The notes: generated by a model not told the origin, from the sequence alone. Shown: positions 43,721-53,527, counted from the stretch's first letter. The stretch is DNA of 64,000 nucleotides from DTU015 sp012837895 (GCA_050952085.1 JBMNKH010000004.1:124001-188000), one strand, 5' to 3'. Translations and numbers: made by a program.

Positions 43721-43993
43721 ATTTCGCCCTCCTTTCTCTTGTGCTAATATGGCGCAGCAAGAAGCGCCTACATTTATCCCACAATATCCTCCAAGCTGTT
43801 TCATGCTCGGAACCCAATCCACTTTGATGTTGCGCTCTTTAGCTTTTGCAAGTACATCCGCCACTACTTGTGCTTGAGCATCTTCAGCAACTAACACTTG
43901 TGCCACGCGGCCCTGGTCAATGGCTTTCAAGACAGCCTTCGCACCCGGGATCTTGTATTTCTTTGGTATCCGGCTGTACATCGGGCTTACCAT
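43721..43993 (-). CDS. L7Ae/YbxF-like RNA-binding domain, in frame with rpsL (no own stop)
   Basis: The ATG at 43993, behind GGAGAG, opens a frame encoding about 83 residues of L7Ae/RplGB (YbxF-like) fold (PGAKAVLKAIDQGRVAQVLVAEDA, MKQLGGYCGINVGA). Homologues in Firmicutes lie just before rpsL and end right after the equivalent of GASCCAIL. Here there is no stop. The frame runs on through AQEKGGRN, which is the rpsL ribosome-binding region, into S12 and ends at 43349. The domain binds kink-turn RNA in homologues. Whether a fusion, a reinitiated S12, or both are made cannot be told from sequence. Confidence 0.85.
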
Positions 43994-44040
43994 AACTCAG
44001 ATCTCTCCGGTACATTACAAAAAAAGCGCACTTAATGAGT

Positions 44041-45072
44041 TTAGCACCAAGACAAAAGAGTGTCAATGGTGGAAGTAAATATGGAAGCGAGGCCACCTGT
44101 GTGAATGTAGCAGGCACCTTCGTCTGGAGGGATGATTCCTTTCTGAATCAGATCAAGAAAACCGCCTACGCACTTGCTCGTATACACATGTTCCAACAAA
44201 ATCCCTTCTGTCCGGGCGAATTCATACAGCGTGCGCCTGGATAACTGAGTTGGAATGGCGTATCCTTCGCCCAAGTAATCATCGTAAATGGTCATCACAT
44301 CTTCCGGTGATGTTATTGGTTCGAGCCCCTCTACCTCTTGGATTATTCTTGAGGCTCCTTCAATCAGCTGGTCCATCAGCCTGTGAAGCACCGGTTTTGG
44401 ATACTCCACGCTTATCACATGCACATGATACGGATGCCCCAAGAGGGCTGTTCCCAATACCAAACCCGACGCAGTCCCTCCCATGGCACCTACTATTGCT
44501 ACATGCCTAATATCCAGCTCTTGGGACTGGATTTGATTGAACAACTCAAACGCTGCACTGACGTATCCAAGTGCCCCCATGGGCGTAGATGCTCCGTTGT
44601 AAATAATGTAGGGTTTTCTTCCTCCCGCTTGTAATTCCCGGGCGATTTTTTCCATCTCACACGTTCTTTGCTGCTCGTCGACTTTGCCCACAAACACGGA
44701 CTTAGCGCCAAGGATGCGGTTTAGAATCATATTTCCTTCGGGATTATCCGGCTTGTCGTCGTTGTGTACAAGTAAACACTCTATTCCCAATTTGCAGCAA
44801 GCTGCAGCAGTCAACGAGCATAGGTTGGACTGCAATCCGCCTGCCGTCAAGATTACGTCCGCTCCCCTTTTACGGGCATCTCCGAGCAGAAACTCCAGGC
44901 TGCGGGTTTTGTTGCCTCCTTGACCCAGGCCGGTGAGGTCATCTCTCTTGATGAAGAGATTATGGTGGTTTAGCTGTTGGCCAATCCTGCCCATTCTCTG
45001 CAAGGGTGTAGGCCATATCCCTAAATTCACTCTGGGGAAATTGTCAAGGTAACCACGGCGATTGCACGTCAC
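44041..45072 (-). CDS. D-cysteine desulfhydrase / ACC deaminase family PLP enzyme
   Basis: The 343-residue fold-type II PLP enzyme has KRDDLTGLGQGGNK with the PLP lysine Lys55, a GGLQSNLCS loop and VGAMGGTASGL as phosphate loop. Family members act on D-cysteine, 1-aminocyclopropane-carboxylate, D-serine or related D-amino acids. The substrate cannot be read off. The GTG start follows AGGAGAG. It lies between rpoC and the str genes, an unusual place, behind a strong hairpin (45128-45159). Confidence 0.85.
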   Translation of the reverse strand: MTCNRRGYLDNFPRVNLGIWPTPLQRMGRIGQQLNHHNLFIKRDDLTGLGQGGNKTRSLEFLLGDARKRGADVILTAGGLQSNLCSLTAAACCKLGIECLLVHNDDKPDNPEGNMILNRILGAKSVFVGKVDEQQRTCEMEKIARELQAGGRKPYIIYNGASTPMGALGYVSAAFELFNQIQSQELDIRHVAIVGAMGGTASGLVLGTALLGHPYHVHVISVEYPKPVLHRLMDQLIEGASRIIQEVEGLEPITSPEDVMTIYDDYLGEGYAIPTQLSRRTLYEFARTEGILLEHVYTSKCVGGFLDLIQKGIIPPDEGACYIHTGGLASIFTSTIDTLLSWC

Positions 45073-45127
45073 TTAAGGTACTCTCCTTTTCCAATCGGGG
45101 GGGCAACAAGCACACAGTTCTTCATAA

Positions 45128-45159
45128 GTGAGAGCCGGAACCCCTCGTCCGGCTCTCAC
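45128..45159 (-). terminator. Perfect 11-bp hairpin between UPF0173 and PLP genes
   Basis: The arms gtgagagccgg and ccggctctcac flank a 10-nt loop, 12 bases after the UPF0173 stop. The minus strand has no T run behind it, so it may be a pause, RNA-processing or factor-dependent site rather than a true intrinsic terminator. Confidence 0.5.
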
Positions 45160-45171
45160 AGCAACACTGCA

Positions 45172-45834
45172 TCATATGGCGAAAAGCCAAACCTGCATCC
45201 GGTCAGTAAGAGTCTGCCTATCTACGGTACCTTCATTACCGTCAAACCTGACGACATTCTCCATACCCTCAAGAAAGTCGTCAACAGCTGCTATTGGCCA
45301 TGACTCAGTATATTTTGTCTTGTAGTGCATGGGTACCACTATGTCCGGCTTGAGCAAATCAACAGCTTCCCTGGCCGTCCTGGCATCTATCGTATAGTAC
45401 CCGCCTACAGGAATGAGCAGCACATTGACTTTGCCCATTTCCTCTGCTTGGGAACTGGTGAGTTTCTCACCCAGATCACCCAGGTGGGCTACGGTAACAC
45501 CGTCTATATCCATGACGAATATGGCGTTTTCCCCGCGGAGTTTGCCCTCTTGATCATCATGATAAGAAGGTACCGTCTTGAACCTTACACCCTTGACCTC
45601 TTCATCAAGACGCCTGGCTTTCTTGCTTTGCTCATCCAAGCCCCTGAGCACCTGGAAATCTCCTTTGACAACATGTACTGCGTTGTGGTCATGATGCTCA
45701 TGAGATACGGTAACAACGTCAGCTGCTTCTCTTATTCCAGGATAGGGAACCTCTTCCCCGAACGGATCAGTAAGTATCGTCAGTTCCGGGGTTTCAATCA
45801 CAAATGAAGCATGGCCTAACCATCTTAACTTCAA
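45172..45834 (-). CDS. UPF0173 metallo-beta-lactamase-fold hydrolase
   Basis: A 220-residue metal-dependent hydrolase of the UPF0173/UlaG-like group, with MKLRWLGHASFVIE, the metal motif HEHHDH (His45, 47, 48, Asp49, His50) and AHLGDLG. The substrate is unknown. The TTG start lies nine bases after AGGAGG. It follows rpoC by only 27 bases, so it is very probably cotranscribed with it. Confidence 0.9.
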   Translation of the reverse strand: MKLRWLGHASFVIETPELTILTDPFGEEVPYPGIREAADVVTVSHEHHDHNAVHVVKGDFQVLRGLDEQSKKARRLDEEVKGVRFKTVPSYHDDQEGKLRGENAIFVMDIDGVTVAHLGDLGEKLTSSQAEEMGKVNVLLIPVGGYYTIDARTAREAVDLLKPDIVVPMHYKTKYTESWPIAAVDDFLEGMENVVRFDGNEGTVDRQTLTDRMQVWLFAI

Positions 45835-45861
45835 TGCCCCATACCTCCTAATAGAAATTCC

Positions 45862-48800
45862 CTACGCTGAGTAATCATCACCGGCAACTTCTGCCTGGGT
45901 ATCTTCCGGGGCAGCAGGATACACTTCCAGTTCATCATACCGCTGCATCCCTGTTCCCGCCGGAATCAATTTGCCGATAATCACGTTTTCTTTCAGCCCT
46001 ATGAGGTTGTCAGTCTTGCCTTTGACAGCGGCATCAGTGAGCACCCGTGTTGTCTCCTGGAAGGAAGCAGCAGACAAGAATGACTCGGTTGAAAGGGAAG
46101 CCTTGGTAATCCCCTGGATGATGGGTTTACCCGTGGCCGGTTCCCCACCCTCTTCATAAGCCCTGGCGTTAGCTTCGGCAAATTCGTGGATGTCAACGAT
46201 TCCGCCAGGAAGCAGCGAAGTGTCTCCCGGGTCTTCCACTTTCATCTTCCGCATCATTTGCCTGATAATTATCTCAATATGCTTGTCGGATATATCAATG
46301 CCCTGGAGCCGGTACACCCTTTGGACTTCTCTCAACAGGTACTCTTCAACGGCGCGCACGCCTTTGACCTTGAGAAGATCGTGGGGATTGACCGAACCCT
46401 CAGTGAGCACATCGCCAGGTTCGACAACTTGGCCGTCGGCTACTTTGATCAGCGCGCCAAAGGGAACTGCAATGATGTTCTGTTCTCCGTCGTCCGAAGT
46501 GATCACGATCTCACGTTTCTTGTCGCCTTCCCTAATCTCCACAACGCCGCCGATCTCTGCTATTGCAGCCTGGCCCTTGGGCTTTCTCGCCTCGAAAAGC
46601 TCCTCGACCCTGGGAAGTCCTTGAGTGATGTCTTCTCCTGCGATACCGCCCAAGTGGAAAGTGCGGAGAGTAAGCTGTGTGCCTGGTTCGCCAATAGATT
46701 GGGCGGCGATTGTGCCTACTGCTTCACCCACTTCTACAATGTCGCCTGTCGCCAGGTTCCTGCCATAGCACTTCACGCAAACCCCGTGTTTGGTCTCGCA
46801 GGTAAGCACCGATCTGACTTCCACTTCTTCAATCCCTGCCGCTACTATTGCATCAGCTTTCTTCTCGTCAATGAGCTCATCTGCTTTGCAAATCACGTCG
46901 CCTGTCTTGGGGTTGAGTATATCACTGACTGCAAACCGTCCCACAATCCTGTCGTATAGGTCTTCAATGAGTTCCCCTTCAATTTCTACGGCCTTCACCC
47001 AAATGCCGCAGCCGCAACCGCATTCCTCTTCCCTGACTATCACGTCCTGAGCCACGTCAACCAACCGCCGTGTCAGGTAACCTGAGTCAGCCGTCCTCAA
47101 AGCCGTGTCAACAAGCCCTTTCCGCTGCCCGTGAGTTGATGTGAAGTATTCCAGCACTGAAAGCCCTTCTCTGAAGTTTGATCTCACAGGCTGCTCCACC
47201 ATTCTGCCTGACGGGTCAACCATAATGCCGCGCATGCCGCCCAACTGGGAAATCTGCTGGATATTGCCCCGGGCTCCCGACTCAGCCATCATGTAAACTG
47301 GATTCCACTTACTGATAGACTGTTGCAGCGCCTTGGTAACCTCGTCAGTTGCATTTCTCCAAATGTCAATTACTTTGTTGTACCTTTCCTCGTCAGTCAG
47401 GAGGCCCATGCGGTATTGCTCCTGGATTTCATTTACCTTAGTGTCAGCTTCACCGAGGATCTTGGATTTCTCCCCCGGCATTGTAATGTCGTCCAAGGAA
47501 ATCGTTGAACCTGCCAAGGTTGCATAATTGAAGCCGAGATCCTTTATCCTGTCCAGCATCTCAGAAGTGCTTTCCATGCCGTATTCCCTGATGCTTTCTG
47601 CCACGATTCCTGCCAGGAGCTTCCGGTCCACAACCTTATTGACAAACCGCAGTTTCTTCAGGAGCACACTGTTAAAGATACAGCGGCCGGGTGTGGTGAT
47701 TAACCTGGCAGTCTGGCCGTTTTCGCCGTGCCTGAGCACCACAAGATCGTGAAGTCCTACTTTCCTGGTTTCGTAAGCCATTATAGCTTCATCTATTGAT
47801 GAGTACTTGTAGGGGACTTCCTGCTCAGTTACTTCCTCAGGATTGTCATGGGCAGCGAGCGTAAGGTAATAGATTCCCAGAACAATGTCTTTTGTCGGTG
47901 TAACTGCCGGAGTGCCGTCTTTCGGAAGCAACAGGTTGTGCTTTGATGCCATAAGGATCTTGGCCTCGGCCTGAGCTTCTGCTGAAAGCGGCACATGTAC
48001 GGGCATCTGGTCGCCGTCAAAGTCCGCGTTGTAGGGCGGGCAGACCAAAGGATGGATCTGGATAGCCCTGCCTTCAACAAGCACCGGTTCGAAAGCCTGG
48101 ATACTTAGCCTGTGCAAAGTGGGCGCCCTGTTCAGAAGCACCGGGTGATCCTTGATCACTCCCTCAAGCACGTCCCATACCTCTGGCCTGGCTCTCTCTA
48201 CCAGGTGCCGTGCGCTCTTGATGTTGTGGGCAAGCCCTTTTTCAACAAGCCTTTTCATCACAAAAGGCTTGAACAGTTCAAGCGCCATTTCCTTGGGAAG
48301 CCCGCATTGGCGGAACTTCAGGTTAGGCCCGACTACAATCACTGAACGTCCTGAATAGTCCACCCTCTTCCCTAGAAGGTTTTGCCTGAACCTGCCCTGC
48401 TTACCCTTAAGCATATCTGACAAAGACTTGAGGGGCCTTTGGCCTGGCCCTGTCACCGGACGCCCGCGCCTGCCGTTGTCAATCAGGGCGTCAACTGCTT
48501 CCTGAAGCATCCGCTTTTCATTGCGGACTATGATATCAGGAGCGCCAAGGTCCAACAGCCTCTTCAGCCTGTTATTCCGGTTAATCACCCTGCGGTACAG
48601 GTCGTTAAGGTCAGAAGTTGCAAAACGGCCGCCGTCCAGCTGTACCATCGGACGCAGATCAGGCGGAATGACAGGGATTACATCAAGGATCATCCATTCG
48701 GGTTTGTTACCTGAGGTCCTGAAAGCTTCGACTACTTCCAACCTCCGCATGGCGCGGACTTTCCTCTGCCCCCTGGAGTTCCTGGCCTCTTCAACCAGTT

Positions 48801-49368
48801 CTTCGGCTTGCTTATCAAGGTCTACCTTGGCAAGGATTTCTTTAATGGCCTCAGCACCCATGCCTGCCCTGAACCGGTTCCCGTACTTTTCCCTTGCTTC
48901 CCTGTATTCAGTTTCAGTGAGCACTTGTTTGTACGAAAGGGTTTCACAGTCCCCTGGATCAGTTACGATATATGCAGCAAAATACAGTACCCGTTCAAGC
49001 ACCCTCGGTGACATATCCAGCAACAGACCCATGCGTGAGGGCACACCCTTGAAGTACCAAATATGGGAAACAGGCGTTGCCAGTTCAATATGGCCCATAC
49101 GTTCGCGCCTGACTTTTGATCTGGTCACTTCCACGCCACATTTATCACAAACTACGCCTTTAAAGCGGATTCTCTTGTACTTCCCGCAATAACATTCCCA
49201 GTCCTTTGTCGGCCCGAAAATCCTCTCGCAGAAAAGTCCGTCTCTCTCAGGTTTTAGGGTTCTGTAGTTGAGGGTCTCAGGCTTCTTGACCTCGCCCCGG
49301 GACCACTCCCTGATTTTCTCGGGTGATGCAAGAGAAATGCGTATTGCAGCAAAATCATTGACGTCCAC
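45862..49368 (-). CDS. rpoC: RNA polymerase beta' subunit
   Basis: Beta' of 1168 residues. The N-terminal zinc finger is CYCGKYK with VCDKCG. The catalytic Mg2+ loop is NADFDGDQM. The trigger-loop region follows, with a second zinc site (CGCGCG with CVKCYG). The start is GTG behind AAGGGG, and it follows rpoB by 21 bases. Length fits Clostridia, with no large insertion. Confidence 0.98.
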   Translation of the reverse strand: MDVNDFAAIRISLASPEKIREWSRGEVKKPETLNYRTLKPERDGLFCERIFGPTKDWECYCGKYKRIRFKGVVCDKCGVEVTRSKVRRERMGHIELATPVSHIWYFKGVPSRMGLLLDMSPRVLERVLYFAAYIVTDPGDCETLSYKQVLTETEYREAREKYGNRFRAGMGAEAIKEILAKVDLDKQAEELVEEARNSRGQRKVRAMRRLEVVEAFRTSGNKPEWMILDVIPVIPPDLRPMVQLDGGRFATSDLNDLYRRVINRNNRLKRLLDLGAPDIIVRNEKRMLQEAVDALIDNGRRGRPVTGPGQRPLKSLSDMLKGKQGRFRQNLLGKRVDYSGRSVIVVGPNLKFRQCGLPKEMALELFKPFVMKRLVEKGLAHNIKSARHLVERARPEVWDVLEGVIKDHPVLLNRAPTLHRLSIQAFEPVLVEGRAIQIHPLVCPPYNADFDGDQMPVHVPLSAEAQAEAKILMASKHNLLLPKDGTPAVTPTKDIVLGIYYLTLAAHDNPEEVTEQEVPYKYSSIDEAIMAYETRKVGLHDLVVLRHGENGQTARLITTPGRCIFNSVLLKKLRFVNKVVDRKLLAGIVAESIREYGMESTSEMLDRIKDLGFNYATLAGSTISLDDITMPGEKSKILGEADTKVNEIQEQYRMGLLTDEERYNKVIDIWRNATDEVTKALQQSISKWNPVYMMAESGARGNIQQISQLGGMRGIMVDPSGRMVEQPVRSNFREGLSVLEYFTSTHGQRKGLVDTALRTADSGYLTRRLVDVAQDVIVREEECGCGCGIWVKAVEIEGELIEDLYDRIVGRFAVSDILNPKTGDVICKADELIDEKKADAIVAAGIEEVEVRSVLTCETKHGVCVKCYGRNLATGDIVEVGEAVGTIAAQSIGEPGTQLTLRTFHLGGIAGEDITQGLPRVEELFEARKPKGQAAIAEIGGVVEIREGDKKREIVITSDDGEQNIIAVPFGALIKVADGQVVEPGDVLTEGSVNPHDLLKVKGVRAVEEYLLREVQRVYRLQGIDISDKHIEIIIRQMMRKMKVEDPGDTSLLPGGIVDIHEFAEANARAYEEGGEPATGKPIIQGITKASLSTESFLSAASFQETTRVLTDAAVKGKTDNLIGLKENVIIGKLIPAGTGMQRYDELEVYPAAPEDTQAEVAGDDYSA

Positions 49369-49389
49369 TCTTCAACATCCCCTTCTGCC

Positions 49390-52300
49390 TTAACTTTCCG
49401 GTTCGTCGTCATCTTCAAAGTCATCGTCAAGGGTTTCAAGGTCTCGGATAGACCTTACCCTGCCCAGGCGCTCAAGATCATCCAAGGGGCCCAGACGCGC
49501 CCGGCGTTTAGCACGCTGAGGCTTTTTCCTCTTCCTGGCCGGCTCCTCATCTTCCTCAAGCAATTCGGAAATATCGCCGGGAACTGAAACTTCCCTGAAA
49601 AGCTGGTCAAACGTCATTCTCTCCTCTTCCTCTTCCACTTCTGACTCCTCATCTTCAAGAATCATCGTGTCTTCATCATCAGTGTCCATATCGACGTCCA
49701 AATCAGCTGTATCTTCAGTCTCAGCGGCTTCGGTATCGTCCTCTTCCTGGGCCCAGCTGTCGCCGGCTGCGGTTTCTTCGTACTCGAAAGCCCTGTCTTC
49801 ATCTTCTTCGTCATCATCGTCGCCGGCTGCTTCCCTATGGGTGCGGCGGGGACGCCTGCGTGGTTCAGTCTCGATCATGAGGTCGAGTTCTCTTGCTGTT
49901 TCTTGAACTTCTTCGTCAAGTTCCCTGATTTCTATTTCACGGCCTTCTTCATCAAGCACTTTCACATCTAATGCAAGGCTTTGAAGTTCCTTCAGTAGCA
50001 CTTTGAATGACTCAGGCACTCCGGGCTCAGGAATATTCTGCCCCTTCACTATTGCCTCATAAGTCCTTACCCTACCTGAGACGTCGTCTGACTTGACAGT
50101 GAGCATTTCCTGCAAGGTATATGCCGCCCCGTAAGCTTCAAGCGCCCATACTTCCATTTCGCCAAAACGCTGGCCACCCATCTGGGCCTTGCCGCCCAAA
50201 GGCTGCTGGGTCACCAAGGAATAAGGGCCGGTTGACCTGGCATGGACCTTGTCGTCTACCAGGTGCAGGAGTTTCAACATGTACACATAGCCAACAGTGA
50301 CAGGGTTATCGAAAGTCGCTCCTGTCCGTCCGTCCCGTAAGTACACTTTGCCGTCTCTGGGAAGCCCTGCTTTTTCAAGCAGATCTTTTACTTCATCTTC
50401 TTGGATGCCATCGAACACAGGCGTGGCTACATGGAGGCCCAAGAGTTTTGCGGCATATCCAAGGTGGCATTCAAAAATCTGCCCCAGGTTCATCCTTGAC
50501 GGAACCCCCAGAGGGGTAAGCACTATTTGGACAGGGGTGCCGTCAGGTAGGAAAGGCATGTCTTCCCTTGGGAGTATTTTTGCCACCACGCCTTTGTTCC
50601 CGTGACGCCCTGCCATCTTGTCGCCTTCGGATATCTTACGTTTTTGTGCCACATACACCCTTACCAGTTGATTAACGCCTGGAGGGAGTTCATCTCCAGA
50701 CTCCCTGGAAAACACCTTGACATCCACTACTATGCCGCTCTCGCCGTGGGGCACCTTCAGGGAATTGTCCCTGACTTCACGGGCTTTTTCACCAAATATC
50801 GCCCTTAGCAACCTTTCTTCAGCCGTAAGCTCAGTCTCGCCTTTAGGTGTGACCTTGCCGACTAGGATATCGCCTGACCGCACTTCCGCGCCGATCCTGA
50901 TGATCCCCCGCTCGTCAAGATCCTTTAGCTGGGCTTCGCTGACGTTGGGAATGTCCTTGGTGATCTCCTCAGGGCCCAGCTTGGTATCCCTGGCGTCACA
51001 CTCATATTCTTCTATGTGTATGGATGTATAAACGTCTTCTTCAACAAGCTCCCTGGAGATAAGGATGGCGTCTTCGTAGTTGTACCCATGCCACGGCATA
51101 TATGCTACAAGCACGTTCCTCCCGAGAGCTAATTCGCCCATGTCAGTGGCAGGCCCGTCTGCAAGGATCTCACCTTTTTCAACTAACTGCCCTTTTGACA
51201 CAACAGGGACTTGGTTAAAGCAAGTGCCTTGGTTAGACCTGCTGAATTTCTTCAACTCATATACATCGCGCTGCCCGGATTGGGTTTGCACAACAATTTC
51301 AGAAGCGGAAACCCGGGCAACACGGCCTGGATTCTTAGCCACAACCAACACGCCGGAGTCCAGCGCCGCCCTGTGTTCAAGTCCGGTACCTACCAAAGGC
51401 GCTTCCGCCTCTATCAAGGGTACCGCCTGGCGCTGCATGTTAGAGCCCATGAGAGCCCGGCTGGCGTCGTCATGCTCAAGGAATGGGATCAGTGAAGTAG
51501 CTACAGAAAACACCTGTTTAGGCGAAACGTCCATGTAGTCTATTTGGTCAGGAGGCACTTCAAGCACTTCCTGCCTGTACCTTGCCATGACACGCTCGTC
51601 AAGAAAACGCCCTTCTTCATCTATGGCAGCGTTGGCCTGGGCAATCACGCAATCGTCTTCTTCATCTGCAGTAAGATATTCAATTTCGTTGGTGACCCTC
51701 TTTTCGGCTTTGTTGACTTTCCTGTAAGGGGTCTCAATAAAGCCCAGACGGTTTACCCGCGCATAACAAGATAGGGAGTTTGTAAGCCCGATGTTCGGCC
51801 CTTCAGGCGTTTCAATCGGACACATCCTTCCGTAGTGGGAGTGGTGAACGTCGCGTACCTCAAACCCTGCCCTCTCACGGGTAAGCCCTCCAGGGCCAAG
51901 CGCTGAAAGCCGTCTCTTAGCAGTAAGTTCCGTAAGCGGGTTGGTCTGCTCCATGAACTGGGACAGCTGGCTTGATCCAAAAAATTCCCTTACTGCGCCA
52001 ACTACAGGCCTCACATTGATAAGAGCCTGGGGTGTAATGATGTCGATATCCTGGATGGTCATGCGTTCCCTTACTACACGCTCCATCCTTGCCAAACCCA
52101 CCCGGAACTGGTTCTGCAAGAGCTCCCCGACACACCGGACCCGCCTGTTGCCCAGGTGGTCAATATCGTCCACCGTGCCTACTCCCTTTGTAAGCCCTAA
52201 GAAGTAGTTGACTGCGGCAATAATGTCATCCCGTGTTAGCGACTTGGCTTCAGCCCAGGCTTCTTCGTTGATCTCATACACGCCGTTGCCTACCACACGC

Positions 52301-53301
52301 ACTACTTGTCCGTCATAAGTTGCTACATCTATTTCATTAATGCCTGAAGCACCTATTCTTTGCGCCAATTCCCTGTCGATCCGCTCTCCCGCTTTGACCA
52401 ACAGCTCGCCTGTTTCAGGATGAACCACGTCAAACACGGCTGTTGTATTAACAATCCTCCGGCGTAAGGCGAACTTCTTGTTAAGCCGGTAACGGCCGAC
52501 AGTAGCAAGGTCATAGCGCCGGGGCTCAAAAAACAGGTTCTCAAAAAGGTTCCTGGCGCTTTCAATCGTTGGAGGTTCGCCCGGCCGTAGCCGCCTGTAG
52601 ATTTCGACGAGAGCCTCGTCCCTGGACTTGGTGGCGTCTTTGTCCAGGGTGTTTTTCAACACTATGCTCTCGCCCATTTTCTCTAGAATCTGGGCATTGG
52701 TCTCTAATCCTACTGCCCTCAACATGACAGTCAGGGGCAACTTCCGGGTACGATCAACCCGCACCCAGGCAATGTCGTTGCCGTCAGTCTCCATTTCAAA
52801 CCATGTACCCCTGCTGGGTATCAATGTAGCTGAATAACGCCGTTTGCCGTTAGGATCCGTTTCATATGAATAGTATACGCCTGGAGAACGAACAAGCTGG
52901 CTCACGATGACGCGCTCAGCACCGTTAATTACAAACGTCCCGGCGTCAGTCATAAGCGGGAAATCGCCCATGAAAACCTCTTGTTCCTTGATTTCGCCTG
53001 TGGTCTGATTGATGAGTCTTACTTTGACTTTCAAGGGAGCTGAGTAGGTGACGTCCCTTTCTTTGCATTCCTCGACTGTATGCTTAGGCTCTCCTATAAT
53101 GTAGTCAATAAACTCCAGGATCAAATTCTCAGTAAAGTCCTTAATAGGTGAAATGTCTTTGAATACCTCGGCCAGTCCTTCCTTACAAAACCACTCGAAG
53201 GACTCCTTCTGTACTGCTATCAGGTTGGGAATCTCAAGGACTTCGCGAATGCGGCCGTAGTTTTGCCGCTCACGCTTGCCTACCTTGATGGGATAGGCCA
53301 T
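49390..53301 (-). CDS. rpoB: RNA polymerase beta subunit with long acidic C-terminal tail
   Basis: Beta of 1303 residues. The core is complete, including the rifampicin region (SQLSQFMEQTNPL, then HKRR-equivalent AKRRLSALGPGG) and HGNKGV. The usual beta end is reached near residue 1144 (ARELDLMIE). About 159 further residues follow: a very Asp/Glu-rich stretch, a short TFDQLFREVSVPGDI segment, a basic patch (ARKRKKPQRAKRRAR) and another acidic end. The ATG at 53301 is preferred for spacing to AAGGAG. It has its own promoter at 53440-53468. Confidence 0.98.
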   Translation of the reverse strand: MAYPIKVGKRERQNYGRIREVLEIPNLIAVQKESFEWFCKEGLAEVFKDISPIKDFTENLILEFIDYIIGEPKHTVEECKERDVTYSAPLKVKVRLINQTTGEIKEQEVFMGDFPLMTDAGTFVINGAERVIVSQLVRSPGVYYSYETDPNGKRRYSATLIPSRGTWFEMETDGNDIAWVRVDRTRKLPLTVMLRAVGLETNAQILEKMGESIVLKNTLDKDATKSRDEALVEIYRRLRPGEPPTIESARNLFENLFFEPRRYDLATVGRYRLNKKFALRRRIVNTTAVFDVVHPETGELLVKAGERIDRELAQRIGASGINEIDVATYDGQVVRVVGNGVYEINEEAWAEAKSLTRDDIIAAVNYFLGLTKGVGTVDDIDHLGNRRVRCVGELLQNQFRVGLARMERVVRERMTIQDIDIITPQALINVRPVVGAVREFFGSSQLSQFMEQTNPLTELTAKRRLSALGPGGLTRERAGFEVRDVHHSHYGRMCPIETPEGPNIGLTNSLSCYARVNRLGFIETPYRKVNKAEKRVTNEIEYLTADEEDDCVIAQANAAIDEEGRFLDERVMARYRQEVLEVPPDQIDYMDVSPKQVFSVATSLIPFLEHDDASRALMGSNMQRQAVPLIEAEAPLVGTGLEHRAALDSGVLVVAKNPGRVARVSASEIVVQTQSGQRDVYELKKFSRSNQGTCFNQVPVVSKGQLVEKGEILADGPATDMGELALGRNVLVAYMPWHGYNYEDAILISRELVEEDVYTSIHIEEYECDARDTKLGPEEITKDIPNVSEAQLKDLDERGIIRIGAEVRSGDILVGKVTPKGETELTAEERLLRAIFGEKAREVRDNSLKVPHGESGIVVDVKVFSRESGDELPPGVNQLVRVYVAQKRKISEGDKMAGRHGNKGVVAKILPREDMPFLPDGTPVQIVLTPLGVPSRMNLGQIFECHLGYAAKLLGLHVATPVFDGIQEDEVKDLLEKAGLPRDGKVYLRDGRTGATFDNPVTVGYVYMLKLLHLVDDKVHARSTGPYSLVTQQPLGGKAQMGGQRFGEMEVWALEAYGAAYTLQEMLTVKSDDVSGRVRTYEAIVKGQNIPEPGVPESFKVLLKELQSLALDVKVLDEEGREIEIRELDEEVQETARELDLMIETEPRRRPRRTHREAAGDDDDEEDEDRAFEYEETAAGDSWAQEEDDTEAAETEDTADLDVDMDTDDEDTMILEDEESEVEEEEERMTFDQLFREVSVPGDISELLEEDEEPARKRKKPQRAKRRARLGPLDDLERLGRVRSIRDLETLDDDFEDDDEPES

Positions 53302-53439
53302 GCATTTCACTCCTTAGGGGGTAAATCTCCGCCTACGCCCAGGAGAAGGAATTCCACAAAGAACACTACTTAGACATTTTACCCAGAATTCCGTAAACTA
53401 ATTCCTGGATGGCGGGCCGATATATAAATGCAATTGATA

Positions 53440-53468
53440 ATACTATCACGCCTGTCAACGGTTGTCAA
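53440..53468 (-). promoter_or_regulatory. Sigma-A promoter of rpoBC
   Basis: A perfect -35 TTGACA (53468-53463) and a -10 TAGTAT (53445-53440) are spaced 17 bases apart. Transcription would start about 130 bases before rpoB. The -10 is one arm of the inverted repeat atactatc / gatagtat (53440-53447 and 53476-53483), which flanks the -35 box. Confidence 0.75.
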
Positions 53469-53527
53469 CAAACGCGATAGTATCTATTTGTGCAGACCTA
53501 CCCTGCAAGGTAAGCACGTGGTTTGGG

